Shown: in pieces, positions 1 to 11,933 of the stretch
Numbering within the stretch: the first letter of the stretch is position 1
Layout: each line of letters begins with the position of its first letter
From: Brachypterus glaber
Taxonomy: Eukaryota; Arthropoda; Insecta; Coleoptera; Kateretidae
Assembly (NCBI GenBank): GCA_958510825.1
Contig: OY294045.1
Coordinates: 11,211,916 to 11,275,915, forward strand
Reading direction: 5' to 3'
Length of the DNA: 64,000 nt
Notes under the pieces: generated by a model
Seen by the model: the letters and a program-made list of their open reading frames with translations, nothing else
Databases searched by the model: none
Told to the model about the DNA's origin: nothing
Translations under genes and position numbers: made by a program

Positions 1-373
1 GTAGGTATTAAAATTACCTGTTATTTTATCGACGTTTTTGAAAAACTCAATATATATTTTTTAATCTCAAAATGAAGTATTTAATTTAACCTAATTTAAC
101 CACAGAAAAAAACCCGGTAAAAAAATACAAAAGTAGAAAATGAATTAAAATCCTGTGATTTTATGGCCTTTTTTGAAAGAAAAAAACAACGAACGATTTT
201 GTTTTTGTTCTTAAAATTAATTATTATCAAAAAACAAACCGTGGGCTTATTGGTGCCTCGTTTCATTATTTGATAGATGTGTCAAATTTGACATAATCAG
301 TCATAATTTATCACATGCCTATGAATGCAAATAAAAATATTACTCGTTTTAAATAATAAATCAAGAAATAAAA
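1..373. other. 5' flank of TPPP
   Basis: AT-rich DNA holding the promoter and 5' UTR of TPPP. No TATA box or known motif stands out. Confidence 0.5.
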
Positions 374-3300
374 ATGGCTCAAGGGGGAATGACATTGGAG
401 CACCAATTTACAAATTTTGCAAAATTTCAAGACGCCAAAGCTGATGGAAAAACGATATCAATAGTTCAAGTAGATAAATGGTTCGTTCAGGCGGAAGTTA
501 TCAATAGGGAACTCACCCAAACGGATACAGGAGTTTGTTTCAATAAATTCAAGTAATTAATAAATAGTATATTATTTACCAAGTGAGAGAAGTTTAACAT
601 TTTTCACCTGCGTCAAATTGCGGGATGAGCGCGCTAGCGCGAAACCCGCAAGACGCGGTCTAAAATGTTAAATCTTCACTCACGTGAAAAGTATAGTATT
701 TTTTTCACTACCAGTACAATTAATTAGCTATTTATTTATTTATTTTACTAAAATTTAATGAAAAAGCTACTTTCTTTAGTTAATTTTTCTTCAAGTTCTT
801 CCCTCTTCAATACAACTCTGCCTACTGATTTTAATGAAACGGAAAACCCCACAGTACCCCACACCTTTGATACAAAGTCACCTCATACAGAACACACAGA
901 AACTTTAATACATAATAATTTAACAGTAAAAAAGAGAAATAAATATACCAATAACATCAACTGCTCATATAAATATGTCTTGCCGAAATTGTACAATTAA
1001 CTATAATTTTTATAAGTAGTTTACAAAACTACTAATTACTTTTGTTAAATTTTGTTAATAAATATGTCATTTTAAAAATTTTTATTTTAAGGTTATATCA
1101 ACAATACCAGATTATTTGTGCTACGCAAATTGCGCAAGGCATATGTAAAACATTGTCGTTTTACGAGTTGAATATCTAATATATGGGGGCTGTACCTCTA
1201 GTAATCTATGATGTTTACGGTAATCTATGGGTTGTATAATCTATGGTTGAATATGATGGACCAATGATTTTCACTTTTCGAAGTGTTTTTTGTAAAACAT
1301 GTTTTATATATAAAACACATATGTGTACCATATTGGTGCGCACCATGTTTTCTGCACAGACCGTGTGACCCTATTTGGCCACAGTAGTTTATGTTTATGT
1401 TTGTTTTTAACGTCGTACTATTCTACTTAATTAAGCATCCCCTAAGTCCAGGACTTGTGTGGGCTAGTAGTAGAGGGAACCACCGGCTTTAATTGACTTT
1501 CGAACCAATATATCTAGGGAGTACGCCTTCGCCAAATTTCAATTATTAATTAACTGAAAAAGGCAATCGGCGCCAGTGAGGTTTGAACTCACGATCATTA
1601 GATCAGTGTCAGGCTATATCGATGCCATTGACCACTGAGCTGAGCTGAGCTGAGTTGATAATGTTTCAAGTTGTGTGGGTCTCACAGGGTCGCAAATACA
1701 TGGGTTTTAAATGTAGTTTTTAGTAGGTCTGGCCCTAGGAAAAAATACTATCAAATTATATTAGTGTCCTTTGATTATACAATTAATAAACAAATATCGG
1801 GACTAGGACTTTAAATAAAAACACTAACTTTTATGCACTAGCGACGTTTCGTCTTTAATCAAGACTTTATCAAGCTTAGCATACTTAAAACACTACATTT
1901 AACATAAATATTATTTAAATAAACAATTACGAACAATAAACAGTTAATTTGAAATATGTCTACGTGTACGGTTCTATAGTTTTGTTTATTGTTCGTAATT
2001 GTTTATTTAAATAATATTTATGTTAAATGTAGTGTTTTAAGTATGCTAAGCTTGATAAAGTCTTGATTAAAGACGAAACGTCGCTAGTGCATAAAAGTTA
2101 GTGTTTTTATTTAAAGTCCTAGTCCCGATATTTGTTTATTAATTAAAAAATAGTATATTGTTTTACTAAGAGGAAAAGTGAAGCTTTTTTTTACTAGTCT
2201 GTAGAATTTACAGACGACGCGAAGCGGAGTCCGAAAACTACAGACGAGTAAAAAAAGTCTTTTCCTCTGAGTGAAACTTACTATTTTTTCTTCAAGCATC
2301 CTATATATATATTTTTAAATATTAATTTTTAAATTTAATTTATTCAGTAATAAAGTATGTTTTTTTTTTATTAACATAGGCCAATAAAACCCTTTCGAAA
2401 TAAACTTAAACCTTCCTTAGCTCATTTTAAGTTTTTTTCATAGGCTAAATCGTACACTTTTTGCGATTTCGATGGTAACTTGTCTAATGTAGCATTTGCA
2501 ATTTTTGCAAGAAATTTTTAGGTGTATAAACAATATATTCTTCTTCAATAATTTTTAATCAATTTCGCACAAGGTTTTTGCACAGAATCTCGAGTCAACC
2601 ACCTGTTTACATAAGAAACAAACAAGTTTGAAGTATGGCTGTCATCAAATTCAAAGAGTGCTGCTGCCAGTGGTGGTTTTGCTAACTTTTTTTTACGGCG
2701 TACAACAATGAACTCATTTTTTTTACTGTAAAAAATAGATCACTTCTAACTAGTTATAAAATTTGAACATTTTAGTACGCTTGAAGAAAAAATGTTTTTT
2801 CTTCCTAAAAACTACATTAAAAAAAATATTTATGTATGAAACTTCCTTTTAGCTAGATTCAATAAAAAACTCCTCTGGTCCAGAAATAAATTTTCAAAAT
2901 TTAGCGCTGGTCGTTAACCGATTAAGGACTACCGTCTAAATAAATATTCATACAGAATTGCTATTTTTGTAAGGAGTGTTTTAAAATGAACGTAGTTTCC
3001 AATTTATTTATTTATGGCTTAGCATATGCAAAAATTATGGTGTTTTATTTCTAGCCAGTAAATTGTTTACTAGATACTAATTTAGTTTAACAAGCGAAAA
3101 CGTCAAAAAAAAATTGAATTTTTTTTAGTAAAAAATATATATTTGGACCCAGTAAAGACAGAAATAAAATAAAAATAATAATTTATTATTTCATCAATCT
3201 ATTTTCTAATCATCGTACAAAGATATATTGGCAGACTGGCAGTTTCTTGGTACTGAAGAGGGCCAGCAGCCCAAAACTGTCAGTCTACCAATATCACTGT

Positions 3301-4245
3301 ACGATGATTAGAAAATAGATTGATGGAATAATAAATTATTATTTGGACCAATTATAGGTCTAATTATAATAACAGTAATATCTGATAAATATTTTATATA
3401 TTATTCAATAAATTCATGGATCAGTCCTTAATGGGTTAACGTGTTAAGACATCCCAGAACCCAAATCTAAGTTTGGACTTTTTTTAAGTTTGCGAAAAAA
3501 AGTTAGTTTTTCGCTAATTTTACAGTATTTACAGATTTTTTTATAAATAAAATTTAATAAAAATTCCAAATGCAATATTATGAAATTACGATGAATTTTT
3601 GCATAAAATAATTTCCAATTTAACGAATGTGTTTAAGTTAGTTTTTTTTTGTCTTAGATATTATTTTATTAATTTAAAAATTTAAAAGGACACCGGTAGT
3701 ATAATTTGTAATTACAAATTATATTATATATATACCTACTTGAATTCAGGTACTTTTGTAACTTCAAGTAATGCTATTTTACCCACTAAAAATTCAAAAT
3801 ATAACCCCTCGTATAACCCCATAAATAAATACTGTCATTTCGAGGGTTTCAAAGCAAACGGGTTTTTAATTTTGCGCATATATGACAAAGAATAACATTA
3901 AAAAAAACTTACCTTTAGTTAAAAATTGATTTTACAGGTTGACTGGGCAGGGCTTTTATTATGGCGTTTATTTGTCTTCCATATCCAAGGGCTATATTTC
4001 AAAAAGTGATGTGCTTGAAAGCAAAAATTAAAACTTTGGAAGTGGAAAGTCCAGTTTACGGATCCTGAAATGTAAACATAAAATATATATTAAATTATTT
4101 TATTGTATTTTTTTTCAGAATAAGACTATTGAACTTCCAAAATTTTCAACTGTTTTTAGAAGATTTAGCAATAAGGAAAGATTTAGATCTGGACGATTTG
4201 AAAGATAAATTAATAAATTGTGGCTTACCTGGCACAGACAAAAAT
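374..4245 (+). CDS. TPPP: TPPP/p25-alpha family protein, first two coding exons
   Basis: Tubulin polymerisation-promoting protein family; members bind and bundle microtubules. Coding exons are 374-552 and 4119-4245; codon 60 is split (AA|A) and the exons join in frame. Exon 1 gives LEHQFTNFAKFQDAKADGK and DTGVCFNKFK; exon 2 gives LNFQNFQLFLEDLA and LKDKLINCGLPGT. Together these cover the p25-alpha core (about residues 8-100), matching the family pattern FxxFAKFGD..SDGK, TDTGxxFKKFK, FxxFLEDLA and CGxPGT. The start has an A-rich insect context. Exon 2 ends at AAT|gtacgc in phase 0. The usual C-terminal exon (family signature around YTGxHKxRFD) was not found before the next gene. Read-through from exon 2 would add about 20 unrelated residues and then stop. 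The gene may have a distant or diverged third exon, or be broken. Confidence 0.85.
561..706. repeat. Hairpin element in TPPP intron 1
   Basis: Inverted arms around AAGTTTAACATTTT and its inverse, with a GC-rich nested core GCGGGATGAGCGCGC / GCGCGAAACCCGC. Similar hairpins at 2147-2296 and about 4636-4760. Confidence 0.65.
1409..1660 (-). mobile_element. tRNA-derived SINE, copy A
   Basis: On the minus strand a tRNA-like head contains a T-arm (GTGAG TTCAAAC CTCAC, about 1577-1593), a B-box match. The body includes GGCGAAGG and a tail ending near AATAGTACGACG. The same body recurs at 25110-25965. In TPPP intron 1. Confidence 0.75.
1781..2144. repeat. Perfect 161-bp palindrome with hammerhead-like motifs
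   Basis: Arms 1781-1941 and 1984-2144 are exact reverse complements in my reading, around a 42-bp spacer. Each arm carries a stem-loop followed by GAAACGTCG, in opposite orientation. TPPP intron 1. Confidence 0.9.
2147..2296. repeat. Hairpin element
   Basis: Arms around AATAGTATATTG..GAGGAAAAGTGAA and inverse; core CAGACGACGCGAAG. Directly follows the palindrome. Confidence 0.65.
2297..4118. other. Rest of TPPP intron 1
   Basis: Apart from the hairpin at 3173-3345 I see only AT-rich sequence; no coding signal. Confidence 0.5.
3173..3345. repeat. Hairpin element
   Basis: Long arms, for example CATCAATCTATTTTCTAATC and inverse, about 70 bp each, small loop. Confidence 0.8.
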
Positions 4246-6407
4246 GTACGCATATTTTCATACTTATTTTACATAATAAACTTAGTAATAAACTCACAAC
4301 ACTAGTTATGGTATGTGGATGATTTTATAAGGTGAGATATTTTGTGTAAACAAACTGTTTTTAAAAGGACAGGTCATATTCCACATTTTGACATTCTTCA
4401 ATTTCTTAAAATTAACTTTTTGCAAAAAAAAATGATTGAAAATTAAAAAATGTGAAATTGCAGCTATAAATAGTGTTTTATGACAATATTTCCAAAATGT
4501 GTAATAAGACCTATTCGTACTTAGCCCTTAAAATCATAAATGTTCAAAATTATGAGCTATTAAGATATTTTGACATGACATTGTGCGCATTTTATAAACC
4601 TCGGTCTCATTTTTTTGGAAACAACTGTAATATACTGAAATAGTAGTTTTCATAACGAGTAAGCGACTTTAGTCCTTAGTGCACGAGAATGAAGTTTTTT
4701 TGACGACGCGAAGTCAAAAAATCATTCGAGTGCAAACGAGTTGCGAACAACATTTTTCGTTCGATCTACAGTCTAGAGTCTTTAAAAATGTATATTTTAT
4801 TACCTGTGTTTAATTTTGACATTTCAAAATTTTATAAACGTCAAATGACTTTTGTCAATGTGTAATCGTTCGGATAAATGAGTGTGCATAGTTCTCATTT
4901 CATTCAAATATGCACTATGTACTCGTGCGATAGAAAAATATCCTAACGAGGATATATAGTGAACATGCATTTTTCTTTATTTCGTGTACACTAGGTCGTA
5001 CGAAATTATTATATTAAAACATTAGTTTTTAGCATGCGCGTCCAAAAAAAAGTTTTCCAGTGCGCCAAAAAGTCCAAACGAATGTTTTAGGATATTTTTT
5101 CTGTTGTTTTCAGTTGATTTTGACAGTGTTTAAAAGTTGTTTTTTTTTTAACGCCCAAAGTGAACTTTGTGATACACAAATATTTTTTTTTTCATGCATT
5201 CATAGATTTTTATTAAAAGGGGTGATTTTATATTTCCATCTCTATCTGTCCTTTGCAAAAGAATAATCTTGTTTTCTTTCCCTCTTGAGAGAAATAGAAA
5301 TATACAATTTCGATACCCCCAAGCAACAAAGCCGTAACTCATATATTGTCATTTTTATCGACAGCTAAATTTCTAATATATTTTTTTTTTGTTATTTAAG
5401 GGTGGGTAAATGATTGAAGTGGAAAAGGAAACCATGTGATACGTCATTTGAAAGCTTATAAAATTCTCTATTTAACTTATAAGTATTTATTGTTTATTTA
5501 TTGATTGTTTCTGATAATATTCAAGTTTAAAATTTTTTACTTTAGTGTTTTTAGGTAAAATGTTGGTTAAAATGGCCTGTGGAGAAATCTGAGTAGTACC
5601 ACCATGTGTGTCTTTTTTCAAGGCGTTTACCTATGAGTATAACTCAAAATGGGTCTAACTTGAGTTACGTCCTTGTTGCTTGGGAGTGTCGATTTATGTT
5701 ACCCATTAAAAAAGAACTGATACAGGTTTTCTTGTAGAAAGTCGCTGAACCAACTGAATAAAAGGATTAGAAGACTCTCCTGTTTTTTAGAATAAATAAA
5801 CATAAGAAAAATAAATAATAATACGCAGTGAAGGAAAAGTAATAATTTTAAAACCAGACATGTGTATACACGGTGTACTTGAAATAGGGTTCAAAATTTT
5901 AAGAGGTGATTCTACATCTACAAAAACCCTATCAGTTAAATGTGGCGTGGTACGAAAAGCGCGAAGATTAAATTAAAAACAATACGTAAAAGAAATAAAA
6001 TAAAGTAAACCTTATTTTATTTCTGGTCCTGTTCAAAGTAAAAGCCACGTGTGGGTTATTATTGAGTTTCTTTATTTAAAATGAAGCTAATAATTGTCTT
6101 ATTATCTGTATCTATTGGATAAAAATTTTAAGTTATCGGTTAGTAACCAATTACTCTTTTAGTTCATAGTTTTATTAATAAAAAAATGACTCACAATTTG
6201 CATATTGCTGCATGTCACTTACTAAAATTAATTTATGAGAAAACTTCATAATTTCTTTAAAAATAGTTTATTATCACTCGCCTTCCATACAGTCCAAATA
6301 ATTACATGTAAATGTTAAAAATTATAACAGGTTTAAAATTTAACATTAAACATAATTTATATACAATAAAATGATTTTAAATAATATTCATTACTAATAA
6401 TTAGTAC
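4246..6407. other. Downstream of TPPP exon 2
   Basis: AT-rich. A hairpin near 4636-4760 with a GACGCGAAG core resembles those at 561 and 2147. No TPPP third exon found. Confidence 0.5.
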
Positions 6408-7219
6408 CCGGCGTATTTCCAGTTATAGTCCAGTTTTTAAGTTAATAAAAGAGGCTTTACCTGGAAATAATTCAGGGAATTTAGATTTTTGGTTTATTAA
6501 GTAGCGTTTAAGGCAGCAAATTAACAATTTTGCGACACTGAACTCGATTTGGAACTGTTATTTTTTTAACGTATTTTTCACAAAAAACGGACTTTTTAAA
6601 ATATTCCAAGATCGGTGCATCCTAGGACAAAACAAACTTATGATATAAAAATAAAGAGGGCCGGATCTCCAACATTTTTTGTGTACATGTATTTTTTTTT
6701 GTACGACTTATAGCTAATTCACGGCACAGCCTTAAATGTTACACTGTAGGGTTTTAGATTAGGTTTAGGAAGATTTTTTTTATGCTTAATACAATGGCGA
6801 TTCAATCGAAAATCGGTTTACTCGAGATAATGGGGCACAAATGTGTGAATTTAAAAAAAAAATAATTTTACGTAAATTAAAAAGAAAGTGCCAGATAGAT
6901 TTTTTTAATTTTCACCCAAAATGTTCCAAGGGGCATGCCTAACCGACGATAAAGAACAATTTTGGTTTTTCAAAAAAAAAACATTAAAAATCTAAAAACG
7001 TACAGTGTAACGTTTAAGAGATATTTTAAAAATCCGTTTTTTGTGAAAAACACGTTAAAAAATGACAGTTCCAAACCGAGTTCAACGTCGCAAAATTGTT
7101 TTTTTATTTGCAGCCATTAACCCTATTCAATAAACCGAAAATCAAAACTTCCTGAATTATTTCGAGGGAAAGCCTCTTTTATTGACCTGAAGACTGGACT
7201 ACAACTGGAAATACGCCGG
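6408..7219. mobile_element. Foldback element, intact copy
   Basis: Inverted ends CCGGCGTATTTCCAGT and complement, long imperfect arms (for example AAGAGGCTTTACCTGGAAATAA and inverse). A second, interrupted copy lies at about 39540-41110. Non-coding. Confidence 0.7.
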
Positions 7220-7439
7220 CTACTGCTAATAATATTCAGAATTTGTTCTTACATAATTTTATCCTAGGAATGTATTGATTTAAATACTAGGCACGTATAA
7301 AAAATGATTAATAATGGCTATAACATAACAATAGTAAGTCTAAAATGTAATTTAGTGATACATAATACAACTTTACATGTCATAAGATATAATATATCTT
7401 ATATATACTAAACAGATATTATCTGTTTAGTATACACTA

Positions 7440-8001
7440 GGGTGCCCAGGACCTACGGAATTGTTTGGGTCAAGTCAAAATTGTTCCTTTAGCTGAAAAA
7501 AAAACCCTGATTTTTTTTATATTTTTTAAAAAAATATTTAGAGGTGCGCCCGGCGCGTTTTTAAATGGAAAATCATGTCAAGGGTTTTTATTTTTTTAAG
7601 GATATAAAAACTTTGATATTGGACGTTTATGGAATAAAAAAGTGTTTCTAGATAATAAAGAAATATTCTCCATTTTTATGCCCCTCTACAAAAATAAAAC
7701 GGATTTTTTATGGGGTAAAAATGCTAAAAATTGACACATGAGGTTAACAAAGGCTAGAAAAAATACACTTAGAATTTTTTCCAAAGAGACCTTTTTTTCT
7801 AGGGTATTCTTCAATATGTCCGAATTCAGGGTTTATATTTACTTTTTTGAAAAAAAGTACAGGGTGTCCAAAAAATAATTAAATATCTCAATAAAAGTTA
7901 AAAAAATGCATTAAATTGCAATAAAATATCAATTTTGTAACAAATAAATAAAAAAAGTTTTTAAAATGCCTTGTAGTATGTCATATTATGTAATAAAACA
8001 C

Positions 8002-8040
<39 letters not shown>

Positions 8041-8427
8041 TTTCTCAAAAAAGTGTAGGACATTTATTTTTAAAAATTAAAAAAAAAATTCGCAACACCC
8101 AGTTATAAAAATAAATACATTACAAAGAATGTTTTTACCCTGGTAAAGTCATTTTTTCATGTAAAGGGGTATTTTTTTTTTTTTTTAATATTCCCTTATT
8201 ATTCAAAATTAATTTCCCTTCCTAAAATCACGTGGTTTCAACGTTTTTATACTTAAATAATAATAAAAAAGCTTAACATGTTTTCTCTGTCAAAAAAACG
8301 CCGGGCGCGACCCCTAAATATTTTTTTTTAAATCTGAAAAAAATTGAGGTTTGGTTTTTGACCTAAATGAACATTTATAGGGGTGGGACCCTAAAAAATC
8401 CATTTTTTTAATTTTGACTGGGCACCC
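7440..8427. mobile_element. Foldback element with GGGTGCCCAG ends
   Basis: Ends GGGTGCCCAG and CTGGGCACCC, TA on both sides (7438-7439, 8428-8429). Its right end abuts the MITE at 8428. AT-rich interior with an (AT)n run near 8000-8030. Confidence 0.75.
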
Positions 8428-8710
8428 TATAGTATATTCAACTTCAATATGCAGTAGAAGTAAATAAAACAATCGCGCACGTGGCAGCTGGCGCGTGGTT
8501 TCATTGGTTAGAACACTCGAATGTTGCGAGAGTATGGATGTAAAAAATTAAACAGGTCAGTACGTGAGTACTTCCGAAGAAGCGTGCAATGCATTGCAGT
8601 GGGCCGTTATATAGAAATATTTTGTTTTGAGTCCTACCCTGTCACTAAATCCGTTGTTGTCAAGTGCGTTTGTTTACACTTACTTCATTTTAAAGTTGAA
8701 TATACTATAG
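8428..8710 (+). mobile_element. MITE with CTATAGTATATTCAACTT ends, copy 1
   Basis: About 283 bp. Internal landmarks CAATGCATTGCA, CTACCCTGTCACTAAATCCG. Second, inverted copy at 54086-54367. Any short reading frame in it is not conserved between copies. Confidence 0.8.
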
Positions 8711-9213
8711 TATACACTTGCAAGTAGAATTTGTATCCTCTTATGGCGAGCTACTTTTTAAGTGTATACTAAATCTATGGATTATCAGTATATGGAGTGA
8801 CATTAGTAGCAAAGTGTATAAGAAAAGCCCCTTTAGTTTTAGCTAAATTTAAACTCTTACTGTTTAATTTTCATAGCGTTGATTCGGCTTATTCGAGAAG
8901 CGTAAGATATAATATTTTTTTTTATGATAGAGATAGCCCAATAATAACAAGATTAGGTATAACTCATGAGATGTAAAGAGCTATATGGCGTTTTTTACAA
9001 AGAGAATAAAAAATAATACAAAATGATTTTTTAAATGTTCCATGTGTAATTTTCATAGTGGAAAAATTGTTAGTAAGTATAAATTTAGTGGTCAGATGTT
9101 CCATTATAGTATCAAATAACCTCCTCCTTTATGGAAGTTGGTTAAAAAATAATAGAACTTTTCTGTTTTTATCATTTTACACCATGTTGCTCAAGATGGA
9201 TGAAAATGGATCA

Positions 9214-10298
9214 CATATCGATCGCGTAGAATGAAAAGCTCGGATATTTTTTTGACATATTGAATTTTTAAACTGACATTGAATGTGAACGTCAATAGTT
9301 TTATACTATAGGGGAGATGAGATCACAGATAATTTTTTAATTACCGATAAATAAAAGCAAAACCAAGGTAGCTTCTTTAACGAATATTATATCTAAACTT
9401 TATTAAGCAAAGGCAATGTTAAAAATCATTGAATTTTTGCCCGTCCAATAAAAGTTAATTGAAATAAAATAGTTATTTTTGTCCTAAAATAATTGTAAAA
9501 AATACTTATTTCGCCGAAAACAATCGGGAACATTTTTGAAATATGCTATTGCGTAATACAGGGTAGGGTGATCATTCGAAAATAATCCACACCAAATACC
9601 TCGCAAACTAAGCACAAAATGAAATAATTGTTTTGAGGGCCAAGAATTTTTTTAATTGCCATTTTCGTTTTCAGCGTCCAAAAATACCTAGAAAAAATAA
9701 AGTTTGGATTATAAAAAACTAACCTTATTTTTTTTTGTGGTCCTGTGTTATCGATAAAATAGTTTTTCTCATGTATTACGTAGCTTTGTAGATTTTTTTT
9801 CAGTGCACTTCTTTGGTGTATTACGGATTCTCTCAAGTTATGCAAGATTTTCATCCAAAAACTTTCCCAACCCGCGGGCCCGATAATCACAAAAAAAAAA
9901 AATTTAATCGGGAAATTTATAGTTTAAGTTGTGTACCGACAGACCTACAGACAGATTTTTTTACTTAAATGTGTTTTTGCATATAAAGCCATAAAACGCA
10001 AAAATAGGCAATACAAAACATGATTTTTTTACCAATCCAAGGACTGCTTTCCAGCTACTTCTCGGACAGTAGGTATTCCGAGATTTTGGTGGAAAGCAAA
10101 ATGTAAAGCAAATTTGAATACTTACAAAATTTTAAGTAAAATATATTTATTTTTGAAAAATGGGGCTTACAAGAAAAAAATATGCACATGGTGATATAAT
10201 CTCCCCAACATTTTTAGGTTTTGACAAAGACATTTAATGTCAGTGACAAATTTATTGAAAACCGATATACGAGCTTTTCATTCTACGCAATCGATATT
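9214..10298. mobile_element. Foldback element with ATCGATYGCGTAGAATGAAA ends
   Basis: Inverted ends (GCGTAGAATGAAAAGCTCG and inverse), interior AT-rich; the 115-codon minus-strand frame inside has no recognisable product. Confidence 0.65.
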
Positions 10299-10330
10299 TA
10301 AAAAAAAGTAACAAATAGCTAGTATGTTTA

Positions 10331-10622
10331 CAGGGGCGTCTTTAGGCTTTTGACTGCCCGGGCAAACTAAAAAAAACGGCCCTATGGCGCTAAAAAAATT
10401 AAGTCTTATGAAAAACTTTCTGCCCGTGAAGTTTTTTTTCCTTTGGTCAGAGAATGAGTAAACGTCAAACAAAAAACGTCAAACTGACAAATTAACTTGT
10501 AGACAATTTTTTCGGTTTTTTGATGTTTAGTCGTAGTCGTAGGAAACCTACTTCCGGAGTGAATAACCCGGATTTGACGATTTGGCCGCCCCGGACCTGC
10601 CCGAGCTCTTAAGACGCCCCTG
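10331..10622. mobile_element. hAT-like MITE
   Basis: 292 bp, ends CAGGGGCGTCTT and AAGACGCCCCTG, flanked by an exact 8-bp duplication TATGTTTA (10323-10330 and 10623-10630). CAG ends and 8-bp duplication are hAT hallmarks. Non-coding. Confidence 0.9.
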
Positions 10623-10797
10623 TATGTTTATCATATGGGATAAGATATATGTTTTTTTAAATTTAATTTTAATATCTATTAACTATTAAACATAGAAAAA
10701 TCTCATACTTATATATTATAGATCATGATTGATACACTAGATACTCTATATAAAATAAATCATAAGAAATATACTATTTCACATAATATTAAGCTTA

Positions 10798-10978
10798 CCC
10801 TGTTAAAAATTCCAAATGAAATCCTATAAAATGTTTTGGCTACACATATTAAAACCAGTAAAATCCAATGAAACCTTATTTAATCCAATCAGATCAGTCA
10901 GCATTGGATTTCGTAAGGTTTCATTTGTTTTGACATGTCTAACATTTCTTTGAATATCATTTGGAACTTTTAACAGGG
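10798..10978. mobile_element. Small TA-flanked MITE
   Basis: 181 bp, ends CCCTGTTAAAA and TTTTAACAGGG, TA on both sides. Confidence 0.75.
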
Positions 10979-11933
10979 TACCGTCGCATTAGTGTGGAAG
11001 GGTTCAATGTCAAATTTTGGTTTGTATTTTTATCCTGGCCCAAGTAACACGGAGTCATCTTAAAGTTGCCCCAAAAACACGACGACCTTTAGGACAAGGG
11101 CGTAGATGAGGGAGTAATAAGGGTAATTACTCCCCCCATAGAACAAAAATATATGTTTTTTATCGAATTATCCTATAAAAAAATATTAATTTGCTTTTTT
11201 TTTTGTTTTTTTAAAAAGCGAGGGTGCGGTTCGCGTAACTCCGTCTGAGGGGAATCCCTTATACGAGAGCAGCATAATACGTTTTAGGTATGAGTCACTG
11301 CAATTTAATTCAGGCACAGATAATACTTGGGTGTCAGATTCAAGAACAGGGACGTAAACACACACCCAATATTTTTCGCCATTCGCAAATTCTGGTCAGT
11401 TTTCTTTAGCGACATCGATATGAAAACATTTTTGGTATTCAGAAATTTTCCCACATCATGAGTTATTGATAATAACTTATTATGCTCCAATAGTAAGTAA
11501 GTTACGCAAATTCTTAGCTAGAGATCATTAGGAAGACAGGACTTTTATTTAATATAATTATTTATTGATTAATATATCAAATGATCTCTTTAAGAAGGTC
11601 GTTTCTCAAATTTTCTTGATTTTTAGTTTTTTATTTTATTTGATATTAGTCTGTTGTTTTTAGTATTTATTGTTTTACAATATTATTTGGCATAAAATCA
11701 TTACGATTCGAAATAATCTGTTAACACCTTCAATTAAAAACAATAATTTCTTGAATTCTTAGTCAGAATATTTAAGATAAGACATTTTAAAGAGATCAGT
11801 TTGTATTTTGTCAGATTTACCATTTCAAATGACGACATGCATGCAACTTCCATACTTCCGCGACATTTTTAAAAGCTCTATCGTAAAATTTGTCAATATT
11901 TATGCATATTTCTTAAACTAACAACATGTTTGA
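10979..11933. other. PIP4P 3' flank
   Basis: Contains the PIP4P 3' UTR on the minus strand, with AATAAA complements (TTTATT at 11544 and about 11570). Otherwise no feature recognised. Confidence 0.5.

Noticed and set aside
758..1000. 80-codon frame on + in TPPP intron 1
   Set aside because: Low-complexity, no family resemblance, no splice support; does not continue the TPPP protein.
1559..1650. Possible functional tRNA gene on -
   Set aside because: A T-arm is visible but no proper cloverleaf; the sequence continues into a repeated body, so it is a SINE head.
8879..8980. Candidate third TPPP exon after an acceptor-like tttcatag
   Set aside because: In the required phase it meets a stop at the second codon, and no frame resembles the p25-alpha C-terminus.
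9546..9890. 114-codon frame on -
   Set aside because: Lies within a foldback element, starts and stops have no gene context, no recognisable domain.
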